Shown: in pieces, positions 61,715-64,000 of the stretch
Layout of the letters: every line of letters starts with the position of its first letter
Position numbering within the stretch: position 1 is the first letter of the stretch
Source of the DNA: Vitellaria paradoxa
Taxonomy: Eukaryota > Streptophyta > Magnoliopsida > Ericales > Sapotaceae
Length of the DNA stretch: 64,000 nt
NCBI GenBank assembly: GCA_019916065.1
Contig: CM034237.1
Location: 41,026,485 to 41,090,484 of the forward strand
Direction: 5' to 3'
Notes under the pieces: generated by a model
Database searches by the model: none
What the model was told of the DNA's origin: nothing
The model's input: only the letters and a program-made list of their open reading frames with translations
Program-made: the position numbers and the translations under genes

Positions 61715-62403
61715 TTCAAACTATGCCTTGCGTTTCAGGCAATCTTTCTGAAAATATCCACTCTTTTTACAGAAGTGACACTTTATATTTTTTTCCTTTT
61801 TAGAGGCAGATTGATCACAATCATCCAGCTTGGATTGGCCACGCTTAATGCCTTTTTCAGCTTTCTTCTTTCCAGCTCTTTCTTTCACTATCAAATGCAC
61901 TGACTGTGACCATTCTGTTGCTTAATTCTTCCTTCTTCTTGGACCAACATACTTTGCAGCTCATTTGCATTCCATTTATCCTTAATAATGTTGTAATTGA
62001 TCTGAAAATGTCCATATTCTAGAGGTAAAGAGTTTAGGACAAACTGGACGAGAAAAGAATCATCCACAGTCATGGCTAAAGTCTTTAATTTTGCAGTCAG
62101 ATTGGTCATTTCAATAATATGTTCATTCATGGTACGGGTACCATCAAAACGCATAATGGTTAATTCAGCCATAAGTTTTCCAGTAAGTGATTTATTAGCA
62201 GATTGAAAACGTTCCTTGACATTGTTAAGATATTCCTTAGCATATTTCATCTCAGGGAGAGATGTTTTAATATTTGCAGCAATGGTCATGCGTAAAAATA
62301 TTAGGCTCAGTCTGTTGGATCTAGACCATGCCATATAAGTGGCCTCCTCAGTCTCGCTACTTTCATCAGTAATAGCAGTAGGTTCATTAATGAGAAGGCA
62401 CAT
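61715..62403 (-). pseudogene. Outer copia gag, partial
   Basis: A UBN2-type gag domain with LTGKLMAELTIMRFDG, NEHIIEMTNL and FLVQFVLNSLP occupies the first 150 residues. Further on is a degenerate zinc knuckle, CHFCKKSGYFQKDC (about 61737-61778), where the usual histidine is tyrosine. The N-terminal start is not clear: upstream, 62404-62520 continues as damaged gag. Confidence 0.8.
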
Positions 62404-62520
62404 ATCAAGGTCTAGAACCCCCTAAACTAAACTGGACTTGCTTTTGCTATTCAAAGAAATTAGTACCATCAAATTTGGGAATGTTTAAGGCTTGGGAATG
62501 AAGTGCAACAGGATTTGTAA

Positions 62521-63001
62521 CTGCAATTTTATATGCTTACATGTTAATTTCATTTATAACAACACATAAATAACAGTCATACAAAGGAATAATAAGTTGT
62601 TGATATTTCAAAATACAATATATATATATATATATATATATATAGCATCTGTGGATGTCCTATATTTTCATGATAAAATAATTTACCATCTCATATCAAT
62701 TATTCAATTAATATAATTGGACCTATGGGTAATCAAATTATATAATTGAATAAATAATAATTAAAATATCAATAATCCTTTGTTCACTACTATATTTGGT
62801 CTTGTGAGCAACCAAAATATAAATGATATGAATAAAAAAAATTACCAATCTAATATTCATAATCATAGATTAAAAAAAAACACTAAAATAAATATTTGAT
62901 CAAATCATAATATGAATATTGAATTGAGTATAACCATAATTTAATATTCACAACAATAGAATGGAGCACTGTGGTGAACACCAAACCATTTATAACATAA
63001 A

Positions 63002-63051
<50 letters not shown>

Positions 63052-63753
63052 GTCTGATATTCACTACCATATTTGGGCCTGTGGGCAACCAAAACATAAA
63101 CAGTTTGAATAAAATTTTAGTAATCTAATATTCATAACAATAGATTAAAAAACACTGTGGTGATATTTAATTTAATCATAATATGAATATTAGAATTAAA
63201 TATAATCATAAATTTAATATTTACAATAATTGATTGGAGCACTTTTATGAGTACCAAATCATTCATAATGTGAATATTTCAATAATAGTGACCAAAATAA
63301 TTAATCTAATAATAAAGTAAATGAATAATTTATTTTAATGAACTGCTAATACGTGAGACAGAGAACTCTGAATGGAATCAATCAAAATCATTATATGTGT
63401 GTATGTATTCTAAACAACTTAAACTATAGAATAGTGATTGCCTTAGCCAATAAATAAATAAATAAATAAAAATTGTAATGGACCCGTGCAAAGATGATCT
63501 GGAGCTCTTGAAAAGTGCATGGAATCAATCAAAGTCATTATATACATACATGTATGTTTGTTGAACAACTTAATCATGTATACTGGAAGTCAAATAAAAC
63601 AAACATAAATACTTGAAATTTTGTATGCTTAGAAAAGCCTACAAGCCACAATATTTATATTTATACATATAAATATTTATTTAGCATACGAAAAAAAAAA
63701 AGAATCAAGTAACGATAATATCATAATGGAATATTATGAGATTATAAATCTAA
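62521..63753 (-). other. Outer copia 5' untranslated region, AT-rich
   Basis: Between the primer site and gag lie about 1.2 kb of AT-rich DNA. It holds (TA)n tracts at 62617-62643 and 63008-63046 and repeated units such as CAATAGATT..GAGCAC, GTGAGCAACCAAAATATAAA and GAATCAATCAAA. These look like degenerate tandem repeats of the leader. Confidence 0.6.
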
Positions 63754-63765
63754 GCTCTGATACCA
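63754..63765 (-). promoter_or_regulatory. Primer-binding site of the outer copia element
   Basis: The minus strand reads TGGTATCAGAGC, a perfect 12-base complement to the initiator tRNA-Met 3' end, two bases inside the 5' LTR. Confidence 0.9.
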
Positions 63766-63767
63766 CA

Positions 63768-64000
63768 TGTTAGTTTATAATTAAATTTACACATAATAAT
63801 TTAATTAAATATACAGGATCTTAATCTTCATAATATTCACATATTTTAATTTTAACTTACATAATACAATTAAGAATACATACCTTGAGCCATTGCTATG
63901 AAAATTTGAATGTGGAATCTACCTCAAAATTATATTCTTGAATCTTATCCTTTAACAAAATATAACTCTTCGGAAATTATGGTTTCTTGCCCTATAAACC
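63768..64000 (-). repeat. 5' LTR of the outer copia element (partial)
   Basis: Begins TGTTAGTTTATAATT like 55158 and stays colinear with it until the window ends. Confidence 0.92.

Larger units (their letters stand above)
55158..64000 (-). mobile_element. Ty1/copia retrotransposon, outer element, right LTR cut by window end
   Basis: A minus-strand copia element: a 492-bp 3' LTR at the left, gag to RNase H remnants, a perfect primer-binding site, and the start of the 5' LTR at the right. The visible 233 bp of the right LTR differ from the left LTR by about seven substitutions and a 6-nt indel, roughly 3%. The domain order is copia; the protein style (YMTQPKGF, LELHQMDVRMTFLNG) is close to the Tnt1/Tork group. 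Point mutations and a nested element at 57924-60341 inactivate it. The left flank pentamer is GTTGG; the right flank is outside the window. Confidence 0.9.

Noticed and set aside
62883..63092. Minus-strand open frame through the TA repeat
   Set aside because: Encodes mostly alternating Ile-Tyr from the microsatellite; no coding evidence.

Overview
The window is nuclear DNA of a flowering plant. It is AT-rich and gene-poor, and its two protein genes have plant-type exons, a leader intron and plant homologues. Most of the rest is transposable elements: Ty1/copia and probable Ty3/gypsy LTR retrotransposons, hAT-like, Harbinger-like and Mutator-like elements, and many TA, ATT and AG microsatellites. 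The species cannot be fixed from the sequence. I saw no rRNA, tRNA, CRISPR array or bacterial-type operon.

Layout. 0.28-4.1 kb: a long solo LTR of Tat/Ogre style on the minus strand, carrying a SINE-like insert. 4.1-15.7 kb: intergenic DNA with short MITEs and a 2.0-kb foldback element. 15.77-24.03 kb: a complete but inactivated Sirevirus-type copia element (minus strand) with two 1.5-1.6-kb LTRs and a 5-bp target duplication. 24-32 kb: intergenic DNA with several MITEs. 32.4-36.3 kb: a type II phosphatidylinositol 4-kinase gamma gene (plus strand, uninterrupted 642-codon CDS, leader intron). 36.4-42.6 kb: a hAT-like MITE, a second solo LTR and intergenic DNA. 42.8-47.6 kb: a five-exon gene on the minus strand for a TAG-family DNA-3-methyladenine glycosylase (313 residues), with a 2.9-kb repeat-filled fourth intron that appears to use a GC-AG splice pair. 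51.5-53.6 kb: a decayed MuDR-like transposase. 53.7-55.1 kb: an AT-rich element starting in a TA microsatellite. 55.16 kb to the window end: a copia element (minus strand) whose right LTR runs off the window. A 2.4-kb deleted and rearranged copia element is nested in it.

The two host genes are unrelated in function: membrane phosphoinositide or protein kinase, and base-excision repair. They lie tail to tail, and from memory their closest Arabidopsis relatives are also neighbours, so the pair looks like a conserved microsyntenic block that transposons have pushed apart. I found no convincing undescribed gene system. The most unusual items are the GC-AG intron in the glycosylase gene, the loss of the bacterial catalytic glutamate in that protein, the foldback element with arms of over 400 bp, and the nested copia element with an inverted integrase fragment beside its primer-binding site.
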